Source: an uncultured Acidobacteriota bacterium (GTDB taxonomy: Bacteria; Acidobacteriota; Terriglobia; Terriglobales; Acidobacteriaceae). Taken from it: a DNA stretch of 64,000 nt. Shown here one piece after another: positions 36,482-45,074 of this stretch (position 1 is the first letter of the stretch; every line of letters starts with the position of its first letter). The stretch is from positions 210,991 to 274,990 of the forward strand of contig CAILAC010000012.1 in assembly GCA_903832055.1 (NCBI GenBank), read 5' to 3'. A program made the position numbers and the translations under genes. The notes beneath the pieces are model-generated. The model saw nothing but the letters and a program-made list of their open reading frames with translations. It was not told the DNA's origin and made no database searches.

Positions 36482-38278
36482 ATGAAAAAAATGACAGGAA
36501 CTGCACTCCTGGCAATGGGACTCTCCTCAGTCCTGGCGCTCGGATTCGCAGCCCCGCCGGGGATGGGCCAGGCGCCCGATCCCAAGCCTTCCATGACGCA
36601 TCACGCCTCTTCAAGCCTTGAGAACTGGTGGAAGAATGCCGTGATTTATGAGATTTACCCGCGCAGTTTTCAGGATTCAAACGGCGATGGAATCGGCGAT
36701 TTGAACGGGATCACCTCGCGGCTTGACTACCTGCAGAAGCTGGGTGTCGACGCGATCTGGATTACACCCTGCTACCCCTCACCGCAGGCCGACTTTGGCT
36801 ATGACATTTCGGATTACGAAGGTATCGATCCGCAATATGGAACCATGGCCGACTTTGACCGGCTCGTGGCAGAGGCAAAAAAGCGCAATATCCGCATCGT
36901 GATGGACATGGTGATGAACCATTCCTCGGATGAACACAAGTGGTTTCAGGCGTCGCGCAGCTCAAAAACCAACCCGTACCGCGACTGGTACGTGTGGAAA
37001 GACGGCAAGGGACAGACCGCAACCGACAAAGGCCAGCCGCCAACCAACTGGCAATCAGTCTTTGGCCATTCAGCATGGGAGTGGGACGCGAAGACGCAGC
37101 AGTGGTACTACCACAAGTTTTACGTCAAGCAGCCGGACTTTAACTGGAACAACCCCAAGGTCACAAAGGCGTTTGACGACATCCTCAACTTCTGGATGAA
37201 GAAAGGCGTTGCCGGTTTCCGGTATGACGCAATCACGACACTCTTTGAAGATCCAAACTGGACCGACGAAGGCGTGGTCATGGATGCCAGTGGCAATCCG
37301 AAGATCAACGCGTACGGCGACCAGGTGCTGGACAGCTCAAAGACAGACAACCTGCCCGGCGTGCATCCGGTGATGAACCACTTCCGGCAGGTGGAAGACG
37401 CTTTCAATGCGAATGCTTTTCCAGGACATCGCGTGTTGATTGGCGAAACCTATGTCGCAACGATCAACGACCTGCTGCGCCTCTATGGGACAAAAGACAA
37501 GCCGGAGTTTGAGCTGCCAATGGATATGCAGCTGGGCTTCATCAACAAGATGGACGTGGCCACCTTTCGCAGCAAACTAATCGACGTGGAAACCAGGATC
37601 GAAGGCAACAATCCAATGCTGGTCTTTGACAACCATGACAATCCGCGCATCGATGCCCGCTACGGAGACGGGGTCCATGACACGGAGATTACGCGGGTGA
37701 TTTCGACCGTCCTGTTCGCGACCAAAGGCGCTTCACTCTTCTATTACGGGGCCGAGCTGGGAATGAAGACGACTCCGCCGACCCGCAAGGAGGATGTGAA
37801 GGATCCGGTGGGCGTCACGGGCTGGCCAAAGGACAAAGGCCGCGATGGCGAACGGACCCCGATGCAGTGGGATGACTCGGCGCAGGCCGGGTTTACCAGG
37901 GGAACCCCCTGGCTGCCAGTGCCGCCAAACAAAGCGGCGATCAACGTGAAGGCTGAGGAAGCTGATCCGAATTCCCTGCTGAACTGGTACAAGGCGCTCA
38001 TCCACCTGAAGAAGACTGACCCGTCCTTCCGCGAAGGCGAGAACGTGATGCTGGATTCGGACAACACCAAGGTGCTGAGCTGGATGCGCAAGGGTCCGGG
38101 GAAAGCTTCGGTGGTAGTTGCGGCCAACTTTACGACCGAGCCTCAGACGGTCAACCTGAAGGAAGCTGGTTCAGGCAAGGTTGAGACGCTGCTGAAGTCT
38201 CCGGGAACGGCTGATCCCGCAAGCCTGGAGAAGATCGAGCTTCCGGCTTACGGGGTTTTCATCGGCGAAATCGAGTAG
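36482..38278 (+). CDS. Secreted GH13 alpha-glucosidase/alpha-amylase family enzyme
   Basis: A 598-aa exported glycosidase. The signal peptide ends ...PPGMGQ. The GH13 catalytic barrel contains WWKNAVIYEIYPRSFQDSNGDGIGDLNGI, MDMVMNHSSDEHKWFQ, GFRYDAI (nucleophile Asp), LIGETY (acid/base Glu) and FDNHDNPR (transition-state Asp). The pattern is closest to oligo-1,6-glucosidase and alpha-glucosidase subfamilies, not to true alpha-amylases. The C-terminal beta-domain spans ~510-598. GGAGG precedes the ATG. Product specificity (maltose, isomaltose, sucrose or trehalose) cannot be fixed from sequence. Confidence 0.92.
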   Translation: MKKMTGTALLAMGLSSVLALGFAAPPGMGQAPDPKPSMTHHASSSLENWWKNAVIYEIYPRSFQDSNGDGIGDLNGITSRLDYLQKLGVDAIWITPCYPSPQADFGYDISDYEGIDPQYGTMADFDRLVAEAKKRNIRIVMDMVMNHSSDEHKWFQASRSSKTNPYRDWYVWKDGKGQTATDKGQPPTNWQSVFGHSAWEWDAKTQQWYYHKFYVKQPDFNWNNPKVTKAFDDILNFWMKKGVAGFRYDAITTLFEDPNWTDEGVVMDASGNPKINAYGDQVLDSSKTDNLPGVHPVMNHFRQVEDAFNANAFPGHRVLIGETYVATINDLLRLYGTKDKPEFELPMDMQLGFINKMDVATFRSKLIDVETRIEGNNPMLVFDNHDNPRIDARYGDGVHDTEITRVISTVLFATKGASLFYYGAELGMKTTPPTRKEDVKDPVGVTGWPKDKGRDGERTPMQWDDSAQAGFTRGTPWLPVPPNKAAINVKAEEADPNSLLNWYKALIHLKKTDPSFREGENVMLDSDNTKVLSWMRKGPGKASVVVAANFTTEPQTVNLKEAGSGKVETLLKSPGTADPASLEKIELPAYGVFIGEIE

Positions 38279-38289
38279 TAGCTATGCCG

Positions 38290-38325
38290 GGAACCCCACA
38301 TTTCGCTTTTGAGATGTGGGGTTCC
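38290..38325. terminator. Hairpin terminator after the GH13 gene, repeat member
   Basis: GGAACCCCACATTTC pairs with GAGATGTGGGGTTCC (15 bp, one G-U) around GCTTTT. It sits 12 bases past the stop codon. The CCCACAT.TC/GAGATG core recurs in the hairpin at 30856-30887. Confidence 0.7.
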
Positions 38326-38617
38326 AGGACTTGACCTCCCCCAAAAAGAAAGCCGGGGACCCCATCGTTGACAGCGCCGTCGCCAAAGGTGAGTTCAGCA
38401 GATGCCCCACTCACTTGCCGATAATTAACACCCAATCCGGCATACTAAAGCTGGAACTCAGGGCCCGGTCTCAATGCATTTCCACACAGCCACCCCGGCC
38501 ACAGAATCCCCTGAAATCCTCTTGAAGCACCAAAAAAACGCGCTAAATACACCTGGTAACCACCCGCTAATCCATTCATACCATGCAAGTTAGCGGAGAT
38601 TTTTGCGAAAAACACCC

Positions 38618-38637
38618 CACCCCCCCTTTTGGGGGTG
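38618..38637 (-). terminator. Intrinsic terminator after the amidase gene
   Basis: CACCCCC (38618-38624) pairs with GGGGGTG (38631-38637). On the reverse strand the stem is followed by GGGTGTTTTTCG, a T-run, downstream of the amidase stop. Confidence 0.6.
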
Positions 38638-38687
38638 CAATGCAGTTTTCGACGACATCTACAGGATAGGATTCGGCAAACTTTCAG

Positions 38688-40910
38688 CTACCGCCCCGAA
38701 GGCTCCACTTTGCTCACCACTGTCGTCCGTTCCGCGCCGTGAATCGAAGTGTCGCTCACATCGCTTCGCGCCCGCAGCCCGCTCAGCCCGTTCAGGTAGC
38801 GCTCAACGCCCGCGTCCAGCGCCTGCGCAATCCGCTGCCGATAGCTTCCGGTTTGCAGCTGCTCAGCATCGTCTGGATTGGTAATAAAGCTGATCTCCGC
38901 CAGTATCGAAGGCATCTGCGCCCCAATCAGCACCACAAACGGAGCCTTCTTCACACCGCGATCCTTCAATCCCGTGTTGCCGCTGCGCAGCCCTGCAAAC
39001 AGCCCTGCGTCAACATCGGCCGCGAATTCCCGCGACTCGTCAATCTTGTCCTTGAGCGTAATCTTCCGCACCAGGTCAGAGAGCTGATGCACTGACTGGC
39101 TCGAAACTGCGTTCTCCCGCGCCGCAACCTCCAGCGCGTTCGGGTCTGAAGTGAAGTTGAGATAGTACGTCTCCACGCCACGCGCCGAGGGCTCCTGACT
39201 TGAGTTCCCATGAATCGACAGGAACAGGTCAGCCTGTGCCTTGTTGGCAATCGCCGTCCGCGTCTCGAGCGGTATGAACGTATCGTCCGACCGCGTGTAG
39301 ACAATCTCCGCCCCAAGCCGCTGGTGCAGCAGCTTTCCCGTCCGCAGCGCTACGTCCAGCACCACGTCCTTCTCCTCAATGCCGCCAGGCCCGAGCGTGC
39401 CGGAATCGTGCCCGCCATGACCCGCGTCAATGACGATGCGCCCAACCTTCAGCCCCAGCGCCCGCACCAGCGACCGCTGCCCATCTGCGGTCGGCTCCGC
39501 GGCATGAGGCAGTTCCTGAGCCTCCTGTGGCTCCACTGCATTGCGGCGCTTCTTGCCACGCCTCTGGCCTGTGGGCGCAACCGCCTGCCCGGCCGCTGGC
39601 TCAGGCTTGGAGGTAGTTGCCACCGACACCGGCACATGCGCTGAAACCGGCTCGCTCGTCGGCCTCGCGGTCGCTTCCACCTTGGTGGGCTCGCTGCTCA
39701 ATCCGGCCACATCGGCAATCGTGCTGTCGGCTGCGGGAACAGCCTTGTGCCGCGACGCGGCGGGCGCGGGAGTGGAGGGCTGGTTGGGCGGCAGCCCATT
39801 CGCGTCCTTGCCGCGGCCTTCCGCGCCCTTCGCAGCCACCTTGTCACTGTGGATGTCGATAATCAGTCGCCACGGATCCGGCAGCAGAAACGCCGAGTAT
39901 TCGGTCACATCCGTGACATCGAGCACCACGCGCGTCACATTTGGCATGAACTGCGCCGCCCGAATCCGCTTGAGGTAGCCATCGTCCACCACCTCAACCT
40001 GGTGGCCGTTCAAGCCCGACGCCAGCCGCGCCCCATGCAGGTCAAAGAAGATGCGGTCGGGATTCTGCACCCGCGCCGCTTCGTACTCCACCTTGCCGCC
40101 GAGATCGATCGCAATGCGCGTCGAGGTCGGGTTGGACCAGTGCCGCATGCCCGTAATCGCGACGATCTTCCGCGATGATCCCGTTCCAGAATTCCCGGCT
40201 GATGGCGCTGCCGGTGGCTGCGCAGAGGCGCTTGCTTCTGCCACTGGAGGTAACTCCGGAGCAGGCTTTGCCGGAGCCGCCCTCATCTCCGCGGTCGAGC
40301 CCCTCATGTCTGGTTTAGGCTCTGGCCTGGGCTCTGGCTTCGTCTCTGGCTTCGTCTGGCTCGCGGCTGAGTTGGAAGCCGCAGGTCCGGTCGTCTTCAT
40401 GCTGTCCAGTTCCAAAGCGGCTTGCTCCGCAAAGGAACTCCCCGGCACGGCAGCGATGACGGCGCGAAACTTCTCCTCCGCGCAGGCCAGGTCCTTCAGG
40501 TCCTGGCGGCAGACCTCCGCCTCCAGCAGCATGACGCTCTCAACCTGCGGCGAGCGTGGGTACTGCTGGCGCAGAAACTCATATTGCCCCAGCGCCGCCC
40601 GCGAAGCCCGCGGGTCCGCCAGCACGCGGCCTTTCTCGGCAAGCAGATCGGCCACGGCAGCGACCGCCGCCGGAGCCTTGGCCGCCCCCGGATGCTGATG
40701 ATATATGTCGCGAAAGACATTCAGCAGCGCCTCAAATTGCTCTTTGGTGTGCTGATTGGCCGGGCTGGCCTCAAACTGCGTTCGCAGCTCGACAGCCCGG
40801 GCCCACGCCGATTCGCTAGAATCGCCCGGGGAAGGCCGGACACTCCCCTGCGCCCCGGCGGCCACCATCAGGCAGCAAGCCAAACCCATCGGCCTGAGCA
40901 CAGTCAACAT
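38688..40910 (-). CDS. N-acetylmuramoyl-L-alanine amidase with AMIN domain
   Basis: A 740-aa exported cell-wall hydrolase. The signal peptide (MLTVLRPMGLACCLMVAAGAQG) leads into a helical repeat region (~30-170), then a Pro/Glu/Lys linker, an AMIN domain (~235-350; GMRHWSNPTSTRIAIDLGG...FFDLHGARL), a second low-complexity linker, and a C-terminal Amidase_3 domain (~480-720). Zinc ligands and catalytic residues appear in DAGHGGHDSG, GIEEKDV, SIHGNS and LAEISFITN. Such AmiC-type enzymes split daughter cells. The long disordered linkers (~350-475) and helical N-terminus make it much longer than AmiC (~420 aa). ATG at 40910 gives the signal peptide; the in-frame extension upstream does not. Confidence 0.9.
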   Translation of the reverse strand: MLTVLRPMGLACCLMVAAGAQGSVRPSPGDSSESAWARAVELRTQFEASPANQHTKEQFEALLNVFRDIYHQHPGAAKAPAAVAAVADLLAEKGRVLADPRASRAALGQYEFLRQQYPRSPQVESVMLLEAEVCRQDLKDLACAEEKFRAVIAAVPGSSFAEQAALELDSMKTTGPAASNSAASQTKPETKPEPRPEPKPDMRGSTAEMRAAPAKPAPELPPVAEASASAQPPAAPSAGNSGTGSSRKIVAITGMRHWSNPTSTRIAIDLGGKVEYEAARVQNPDRIFFDLHGARLASGLNGHQVEVVDDGYLKRIRAAQFMPNVTRVVLDVTDVTEYSAFLLPDPWRLIIDIHSDKVAAKGAEGRGKDANGLPPNQPSTPAPAASRHKAVPAADSTIADVAGLSSEPTKVEATARPTSEPVSAHVPVSVATTSKPEPAAGQAVAPTGQRRGKKRRNAVEPQEAQELPHAAEPTADGQRSLVRALGLKVGRIVIDAGHGGHDSGTLGPGGIEEKDVVLDVALRTGKLLHQRLGAEIVYTRSDDTFIPLETRTAIANKAQADLFLSIHGNSSQEPSARGVETYYLNFTSDPNALEVAARENAVSSQSVHQLSDLVRKITLKDKIDESREFAADVDAGLFAGLRSGNTGLKDRGVKKAPFVVLIGAQMPSILAEISFITNPDDAEQLQTGSYRQRIAQALDAGVERYLNGLSGLRARSDVSDTSIHGAERTTVVSKVEPSGR

Positions 40911-41064
40911 TCCGGTTGGCGTCTCCCTGCTTGTGTCTACCCTGCGCCGCCCTGCTTTCAGTGCAAACACAGTGCGTACAGGTTTGACTCTACAGCGCGC
41001 AGAGTGTTGCCGGGACCCGCGTCATCACAGAGGTTCCCCCAAGGTAAACGGCGCTTCGGGAAAA

Positions 41065-43773
41065 CTACCCCAGCAATTCGCTCATCAGGCCCGGAGCCGC
41101 CGCCAGGGCCGCATCCAGCTGAGCCTGGTCCTTGCCGCCAGCCTCGGCAATCTCCGGTTTGCCGCCGCCTGAGCCGCCAACAAGTTTCGCTACCGCGCCG
41201 ACCAGCTTACCGGCCTGAATGCGCTTCGTCAGCCCCGGCGTAACCCCGGCAATGATGGCGACTTTCCCCTCCGGCTGCGATGAACCCAGGACAACGACGC
41301 CTTCGCCCAGCCGCTGCTTGAGATTGTCGACCAGGGTGCGCAACTGGCCGCGGTCGAGCGAATCAGCCCGCAGCGTGACGAGCTTGACGCCCTTGACCTC
41401 GACGGCTTTGGAAAGGGCTTCGTCGAGGCCGCTGGCTGCCGACTTCATGCGCAGCTCTTCCAGCTCACGGCGCAGCTTTTTCAGCTCATCTTCCTGAGAA
41501 GCCAGCTTGGATTGCAGCGCCTCAGCCGGTGTGAGTCCAGGCGTGGGAGCGACCTGTGCGGCCAGCTGCGCCACGGCAAAGTCCTGCCGGAACTCGGCCA
41601 GCGAACCCGTGCCGCTGATCGCCTCAAGGCGGCGGACTCCCGAGGAAACCGAGCCCTCGCCGACGATCTTGATCAGGCCAATTTCGCCCGTTGCCCCGGT
41701 GTGGATGCCGCCGCAAAGCTCGGTTGAGAAATCGCCAATCTTCACCACGCGCACCTTGTCGCCGTACTTTTCGCCAAAGAGAGCCATCGCGTGGTATTCG
41801 TTCACCGCAACATCGATGGGCACATCGACGATGGTCTGGACGGCGGTGTTTCCCAGCACCTCGCGGTTGACGATCGACTCAATCTCTTCGAGTTCCTCGT
41901 CGGCAACTTGCGCGAAGTGAGAGAAATCAAAGCGCAGCCGCGTCGCGTCATTGAGCGAACCGGCCTGCTTGACATGCGTGCCAAGCACCTGGCGCAGCGC
42001 AGCGTGAAGCAGGTGCGTACCGGTGTGGTTGCGGGTGATGGCAGCGCGGCGCACCCCATCAACTACAGTCGTGACCCGATCACCGACGGCAAGGGATTGC
42101 TTGAGCAGTGCCTTGTGCGCACGTACGCCCTGGACGGGCAGAACGCAGCCTTGAATTTCAGCAATCGTAAGGTTGCCATCGGTCGAAGTGAAGCGGCCTG
42201 TGTCGCCGACCTGACCGCCGGAGTCGCCGTAAAAGCTGGTGCGGTCGAGGACCACATCGACCAACTCGCCCGCCGCTGCCGCCGGAACGCCCAAGCCATC
42301 CTTGACGATGGCCAGCACTTCAGCCCCGTTGGCTACCCAGGCGGAGTAGCCGAGGAAGTCGGTTTTGGGGAGCTCGCGAAAGGCGGGGCTGGCGGTCTTG
42401 GTGGCTGCGCCCTTCCAGCTGGCACGTGCGCGGGCTTTCTCTTCGTCGCGTGCTGCCTCGAAGCCAGCTTCGTCGAAGCCTACCCCTGCGTCGCGGGCGG
42501 CGTCGACCATGAAATCGAGCGGCAGGCCGAAGGTTTCGTAGAGGTGGAATGCCTTCTGACCGGTGAAATCACCCCGGAATTCTTCGTTGAGGCGGGTGAG
42601 ACCTATTTTCAAAACACGGTCGAATTGCTGTTCCTCGGCTTTGACGACCTTCGCCACGCGGTCGGCGGAGTCGGCCAGTTCAGGGTAAGCGCCGCCCATG
42701 AGGTCGCGGACGGCGTAGACCATCTCAAAAAGGAAGGGCTGCTCCTGGCCCAGCAATCGCCCATGCCGAATGCCACGCCGCAGAATCTTGCGCAGCACAT
42801 AACCGCGGCCTTCATTCGCGGGCAACACGCCATCATTAATGAGGAAGGTGGCCGCGCGGGCGTGGTCGGCAATGATGCGCAGAGATGCATTCTGTACCAG
42901 CTCAGCTGACTCCGCTAGCCCCGCTAGCTCCGCTGCCCTCGCAATCAGTGGCGTAAACAAGTCCGTCTCAAAGTTGGAGAGCTTGCCTTGCAGCACAGCC
43001 GCCACGCGCTCCAGCCCCATCCCGGTATCGATGCTGGGCTTGGGCAGCGGGGTCAGCGTGTAGCCGACGGTCTTGCCGCCCTCTACCTTGGCCGCGCGGT
43101 CGAATTGCATGAAGACCAGGTTCCAAATCTCCACATAGCGGGCGTCATCTTCACCAAACGGCAGGTCCTTACCGGTTTCTGAGGCTTCGAGGCCGAGATC
43201 GTAGAAGATTTCAGAGCAGGGGCCGCAGGGGCCGGTTTCGCCCATCTGCCAGAAGTTATCCTTGGCGCCAAACTGAAAGATGCGCTCCTTTGGGACGCCG
43301 GTTTCAATCCAGAACTGCTCCGCTTCGTCGTCGCGCGGCACGCCGTCTGCGCCCTCGAAAATCGTGACATAGAGCTTGTCTTTGGGGATGCCGAACCACT
43401 CGGGGCTGGTGATGAGTTCCCAGGCGTAGGCGATGGCTTCGCGCTTGAAATAGTCGCCAAAGCTGAAGTTGCCGAGCATCTCAAAGAAGGTGTGGTGGCG
43501 GCGGGTGAAGCCTACGTTTTCGAGATCGTTATGCTTGCCGCCGGCGCGCACGCACTTCTGCGAAGTCGTGGCGCGCGTGTACGAGCGCTGCTCCGCGCCC
43601 GTAAACAGGTCTTTGAACTGGTTCATCCCGGCGTTGGTAAACAGCAGCGTCGGGTCGTTGGCTGGCACCAGTGAGGACGAAGGCAGGCGGCGGTGCTGCT
43701 TGGTCTCAAAAAAGTGCAGAAAGAGTTCGCGGATTTCGTTTCCCGTCATTTCGTTCTTTGGGCGTGAATGCAT
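41065..43773 (-). CDS. alaS: Alanyl-tRNA synthetase
   Basis: A 902-aa class II synthetase. Aminoacylation domain features include [27 protein letters not shown], the [25 protein letters not shown]-type motif 1/2 region and [13 protein letters not shown]. The editing domain has HxxxH as [15 protein letters not shown] and the [13 protein letters not shown] zinc ligands. A C-terminal DHHA1 domain ends with ...[14 protein letters not shown]. All parts are full length. It is monocistronic here, with no recX or recA neighbour as in some bacteria. Confidence 0.97.
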   Translation of the reverse strand: MHSRPKNEMTGNEIRELFLHFFETKQHRRLPSSSLVPANDPTLLFTNAGMNQFKDLFTGAEQRSYTRATTSQKCVRAGGKHNDLENVGFTRRHHTFFEMLGNFSFGDYFKREAIAYAWELITSPEWFGIPKDKLYVTIFEGADGVPRDDEAEQFWIETGVPKERIFQFGAKDNFWQMGETGPCGPCSEIFYDLGLEASETGKDLPFGEDDARYVEIWNLVFMQFDRAAKVEGGKTVGYTLTPLPKPSIDTGMGLERVAAVLQGKLSNFETDLFTPLIARAAELAGLAESAELVQNASLRIIADHARAATFLINDGVLPANEGRGYVLRKILRRGIRHGRLLGQEQPFLFEMVYAVRDLMGGAYPELADSADRVAKVVKAEEQQFDRVLKIGLTRLNEEFRGDFTGQKAFHLYETFGLPLDFMVDAARDAGVGFDEAGFEAARDEEKARARASWKGAATKTASPAFRELPKTDFLGYSAWVANGAEVLAIVKDGLGVPAAAAGELVDVVLDRTSFYGDSGGQVGDTGRFTSTDGNLTIAEIQGCVLPVQGVRAHKALLKQSLAVGDRVTTVVDGVRRAAITRNHTGTHLLHAALRQVLGTHVKQAGSLNDATRLRFDFSHFAQVADEELEEIESIVNREVLGNTAVQTIVDVPIDVAVNEYHAMALFGEKYGDKVRVVKIGDFSTELCGGIHTGATGEIGLIKIVGEGSVSSGVRRLEAISGTGSLAEFRQDFAVAQLAAQVAPTPGLTPAEALQSKLASQEDELKKLRRELEELRMKSAASGLDEALSKAVEVKGVKLVTLRADSLDRGQLRTLVDNLKQRLGEGVVVLGSSQPEGKVAIIAGVTPGLTKRIQAGKLVGAVAKLVGGSGGGKPEIAEAGGKDQAQLDAALAAAPGLMSELLG

Positions 43774-43916
43774 GGCTTCAACAGTGTAATTGGCCGGGGT
43801 ACAGTTCTGAAGAGTGAGCAGAATGGGGCAGAGAGTTGTCGCGGGCTGTAACCTTTGCCGGTGGATGGCATCGGACGAAATACAGGCATTGATAGTTCTG
43901 CGGAAGGGGTAGCGAC

Positions 43917-44510
43917 ATGCAAAAGCTCAAGACAGAGGTGACGAGGAATCTGCGGATTTGGTCGGCAAGATTGCTGATGGGTGTGTTGGCAATACTCGGC
44001 GCGGCGCAACTACAGGCGGAGTCACCCAAGGTCGGCGACAAGCCTCCGGACTTTCAGCTGAAAACGCCGGAGGGCAAGGCAATCAAGCTTTCCGATCTGA
44101 CCGGAAGCGGAGACGTGGTGCTGGTGGTGTTGCGCGGCTATCCGGGCTACCAATGTCCGTTTTGCCAGAAGCAGGTTCACGACTTTGTGACCCATGCGAA
44201 GGCATTCTCGGACCATGGCGCGCAGGTGCTGTTTGTGTATCCGGGGCCGGGGGCGAATCTGGGCAATCACGCGAAGGAGTTTTTAAGTCAGGAGTCGGCA
44301 TTGTCGGCGAACTTGCACATGGTGCTTGACCCGGACTACACGTTTACCAGGCAGTATGACCTGCGCTGGGATGCTCCCGCAGAGACAGCGTATCCTTCGA
44401 CATTTCTCATAGACAAGAATGGGAAAGTCTTCTTTGCAAAGATTGTGAAGAGCCATGGAGATCGCACGACCTCAGAGCAGGTGCTGGCGGAGCTGGCCAA
44501 GAGCCGCTGA
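43917..44510 (+). CDS. Exported peroxiredoxin-like protein (AhpC/TSA family)
   Basis: A 197-aa thioredoxin-fold protein with an N-terminal signal/anchor helix (~14-35). The core begins [27 protein letters not shown] and has a CPFC pair ([14 protein letters not shown], ~90) at the peroxidatic position, in place of the usual single PxxxTxxC. The partner strand [21 protein letters not shown] is typical. It probably works in the periplasm as a thiol peroxidase or thiol-disulfide reductase. GGGG-like AAGGGG site before the ATG. Confidence 0.85.
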   Translation: MQKLKTEVTRNLRIWSARLLMGVLAILGAAQLQAESPKVGDKPPDFQLKTPEGKAIKLSDLTGSGDVVLVVLRGYPGYQCPFCQKQVHDFVTHAKAFSDHGAQVLFVYPGPGANLGNHAKEFLSQESALSANLHMVLDPDYTFTRQYDLRWDAPAETAYPSTFLIDKNGKVFFAKIVKSHGDRTTSEQVLAELAKSR

Positions 44511-44514
44511 GCGG

Positions 44515-45072
44515 CTATTCCTCGACCGGGGAGTCGTCGCTGAGGTTGTCCAGGGCGGCGAGGGCTTCGTCGGGCACTTGCCACTGGCGGAGGATCTTGT
44601 AGATCACTCCTACGGAGAAGCCTGCCGTTACGAGGCGGCGCATGACGCGGGCGGTTTCCTTTTCGTTTTCGGGCTTGCGGATGCGCTTGCGTTCCAGATG
44701 CTGGCGAGCGAGGTCTTCTTCGCTGACTTCGGCGTATTTGGTTTCGATGGTCTCGGCGATGGTTTGCTGGGCGATGCCTTTGCGGCTTAGTTCCTGGGAG
44801 ACGCGGCGTGCGCCGAATTTTTCATTCTGCTGGCGCAGCTGGGTGTAGTTTTCGGCGAAGGCCGTGTCGTCGACAAAGCCATACTCTTTGAGGCGAGTTA
44901 TGACGGCGGCTATCTTTGCCTCGCCGGTTTCGCCGCGCTCGACCTTGGCCTGCATGAGACGGCGCAGGTCGGCGACGGAGCGCATGCGGCGGCCGAGCGA
45001 TTTGACGGCGTAGTCGTGCAGTGCGGCTTCGTCGAGTGGATCAGCGGGCTTTTTGGGGCGGCCGAAGGGCAT
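44515..45072 (-). CDS. recX: Regulatory protein RecX
   Basis: A 185-aa RecA modulator made of repeated three-helix units: LHDYAVKSLGRRMRSVADLRRLMQAK, then ITRLKEYGFVDDTAFAENYTQLRQQNEKFGARRVSQELSRKGI, and a third unit near the C-terminus. RecX caps or disassembles RecA filaments. It starts two bases after the S9 peptidase stop, with GGAAAGAAG as its ribosome site inside that gene's end, so the two are co-transcribed. recA itself is 34 kb away on the same strand. Confidence 0.93.
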   Translation of the reverse strand: MPFGRPKKPADPLDEAALHDYAVKSLGRRMRSVADLRRLMQAKVERGETGEAKIAAVITRLKEYGFVDDTAFAENYTQLRQQNEKFGARRVSQELSRKGIAQQTIAETIETKYAEVSEEDLARQHLERKRIRKPENEKETARVMRRLVTAGFSVGVIYKILRQWQVPDEALAALDNLSDDSPVEE

Positions 45073-45074
45073 GG

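Larger units (their letters stand above)
38279..38687. other. Intergenic region with hairpins, no gene
   Basis: About 410 bp between convergent genes. It holds the terminator-repeat at 38290-38325, a degenerate repeat-like segment at ~38337-38366 (AAGCCGGGGACCCC) and a C-rich hairpin near 38618-38637. The middle (38400-38600) shows nothing recognisable. Confidence 0.6.

Noticed and set aside
41791-42909. 372-codon open frame on the forward strand
   Set aside because: Antisense to alaS; alaS is full length with all motifs.
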